A stretch of DNA of 6,348 bases from Spirochaetota bacterium. Its GTDB lineage: Bacteria; Spirochaetota; Brevinematia; DTOW01. The notes beneath the pieces are model-generated. The model made no database searches. It was not told the DNA's origin and saw only the letters and a program-made list of their open reading frames with translations. The stretch is from the NCBI GenBank assembly GCA_028276145.1, contig JAPYWX010000092.1:1-6348 (forward strand), written 5' to 3'. Of this stretch, positions 5,684-6,348 are shown piece by piece. The position numbers and the translations under genes were made by a program. How positions within the stretch are numbered: position 1 is the first letter of the stretch; each line of letters starts with the position of its first letter.

Positions 5684-6286
5684 TTATGAGTTAAGGAAAT
5701 AACCGACTCTACCTACTAATTCTTTTGAAATCTTTAGTGTTTTACTTCCTTCATCCCATTTTGCTGGACAAGCTTCATCAGGGTGTTTTGCGAGATAAAC
5801 ATATGCTTTTACTTTTCTCAATAATTCATCGGCGTTTCTACCTACATTGTCATAAGTTATCTCAATACCTACTAGTACACCATCAGGATTGATTATGAAA
5901 GTACCTCTTCTGGACATACCTTTCTCTTCATTGTATATTCCAAACAATTTTGATATTGTACCATTACCATCTGACCCCATTTTGAATTTTACATTTTTAA
6001 GAAATGGTTCAGTTTTCTGCCAAGCCATATGTACATATTTACTATCCGTAGACATTGAAAATACTTCTGCTCCTAACTTCTTCAAATCTCCATACTTATC
6101 AGCCAAGTCTTTTAGCTCTGTTGGACAAACAAAAGTGAAGTCACCAGGATAAAAGAAGAGAATAACCCACTTACCCTCTTTCAAAACGTCTTCAAGGTTA
6201 ACAACCTTAAAATCTTCTTCTGCTGGATCATAAACATCAAAAATTAAGTTTGGTACTTTGTCACCAACCTTCAAAACCTCTGTCAT
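5684..6286 (-). CDS. 2-Cys peroxiredoxin (AhpC/Prx1 type)
   Basis: The 200-residue protein reduces hydrogen peroxide and organic peroxides in the cytoplasm, using thiols passed on by a thioredoxin- or AhpF-type reductase not encoded here. FFYPGDFTFVCPTE (44-57) contains the peroxidatic Cys54 with Pro47, Thr51 and the following PTE. Arg127 (MSRRGTFIINPDG) completes the active site. The resolving cysteine is Cys173 in EACPAKWDEG, in the position typical of dimeric typical 2-Cys enzymes. The GGLG loop that makes eukaryotic enzymes sensitive to over-oxidation is absent; a YF pair occurs at 196-197 but near the very end and is probably coincidental. The SD AAGGGGGG (6290-6297) is 3 nt before the ATG. 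No ahpF or thioredoxin reductase is adjacent. An anaerobe or microaerophile could use this protein for oxygen tolerance. Confidence 0.95.
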   Translation of the reverse strand: MTEVLKVGDKVPNLIFDVYDPAEEDFKVVNLEDVLKEGKWVILFFYPGDFTFVCPTELKDLADKYGDLKKLGAEVFSMSTDSKYVHMAWQKTEPFLKNVKFKMGSDGNGTISKLFGIYNEEKGMSRRGTFIINPDGVLVGIEITYDNVGRNADELLRKVKAYVYLAKHPDEACPAKWDEGSKTLKISKELVGRVGYFLNS

Positions 6287-6316
6287 AAGCCCCCCTTAAA
6301 ATACTATAATTTAAAT

Positions 6317-6345
6317 ATGATACAAAATATATAGACAAAAGTCAA
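6317..6345 (-). promoter_or_regulatory. Predicted promoter of the peroxiredoxin gene
   Basis: On the minus strand TTGACT (6345-6340) and TATCAT (6322-6317) are separated by 17 nt, the best-spaced promoter in the window. The start would be near 6310, giving a leader of about 24 nt. The AT-rich stretch around the -10 loosely recalls a PerR/Fur box but does not match the PerR consensus well enough to call an operator. Confidence 0.65.
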
Positions 6346-6348
6346 GAC

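Noticed and set aside
5889..6152. 87-codon plus-strand frame inside the peroxiredoxin gene
   Set aside because: It is antisense to the active-site region of a clear peroxiredoxin; no SD and no family features.
6301..6322. PerR box at the peroxiredoxin promoter
   Set aside because: The stretch is AT-rich and partly symmetric but mismatches the TTATAATnATTATAA consensus in most of one half.

Overview
The window comes from a low-GC bacterium (roughly mid-30s % GC by eye) and is made almost entirely of recognisable housekeeping genes. I cannot assign a lineage. A heat-loving or anaerobic Gram-negative-type or deep-branching bacterium would fit, on three soft clues: a SpoIID/LytB-family protein with a lipoprotein-type signal and no sporulation genes nearby, a CxC motif in the MTA phosphorylase like that of thermophilic homologues, and a zinc-type adenylate kinase. 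None of these is decisive.

Layout. Positions 1-1393 are on the minus strand: the first 59 codons of gatB (running off the left edge) and, upstream of it, a SpoIID/LytB-domain cell-wall protein driven by a good sigma70-type promoter at 1419-1446. Positions 1394-1728 are the only long gap. It lies between divergent genes and holds the spoIID promoter, a possible 53-54 codon small ORF, a three-copy 16-bp tandem repeat that is itself an imperfect palindrome, a separate 18-nt perfect inverted repeat, and the start signals of argJ. argJ (arginine biosynthesis) then runs on the plus strand to 2925. After a 212-bp gap with a clear promoter comes a tight four-gene plus-strand operon (3138-5637): mtnP (methylthioadenosine phosphorylase), adk (adenylate kinase), infA (IF-1) and trmI (tRNA m1A58 methyltransferase). 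A GC-containing hairpin at 5643-5668 lies between trmI and the convergent minus-strand gene for a 2-Cys peroxiredoxin (5684-6286), whose promoter sits at the right edge.

How the genes fit together. adk and infA are normally part of the secY-adk-map-infA ribosomal cluster; here the pair has been separated from it and joined to mtnP and trmI. A loose metabolic thread can be drawn: SAM-dependent enzymes such as TrmI belong to SAM metabolism, MTA is a by-product of SAM use in polyamine synthesis, MtnP releases adenine from MTA, and Adk balances the adenylate pool. That thread is inference. GatB and IF-1 also belong to translation.

I found no CRISPR array, tRNA or rRNA gene, transposase, phage gene or defence system. 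The most unusual DNA is the palindromic repeat block between spoIID and argJ. I see no previously undescribed multi-gene system here.
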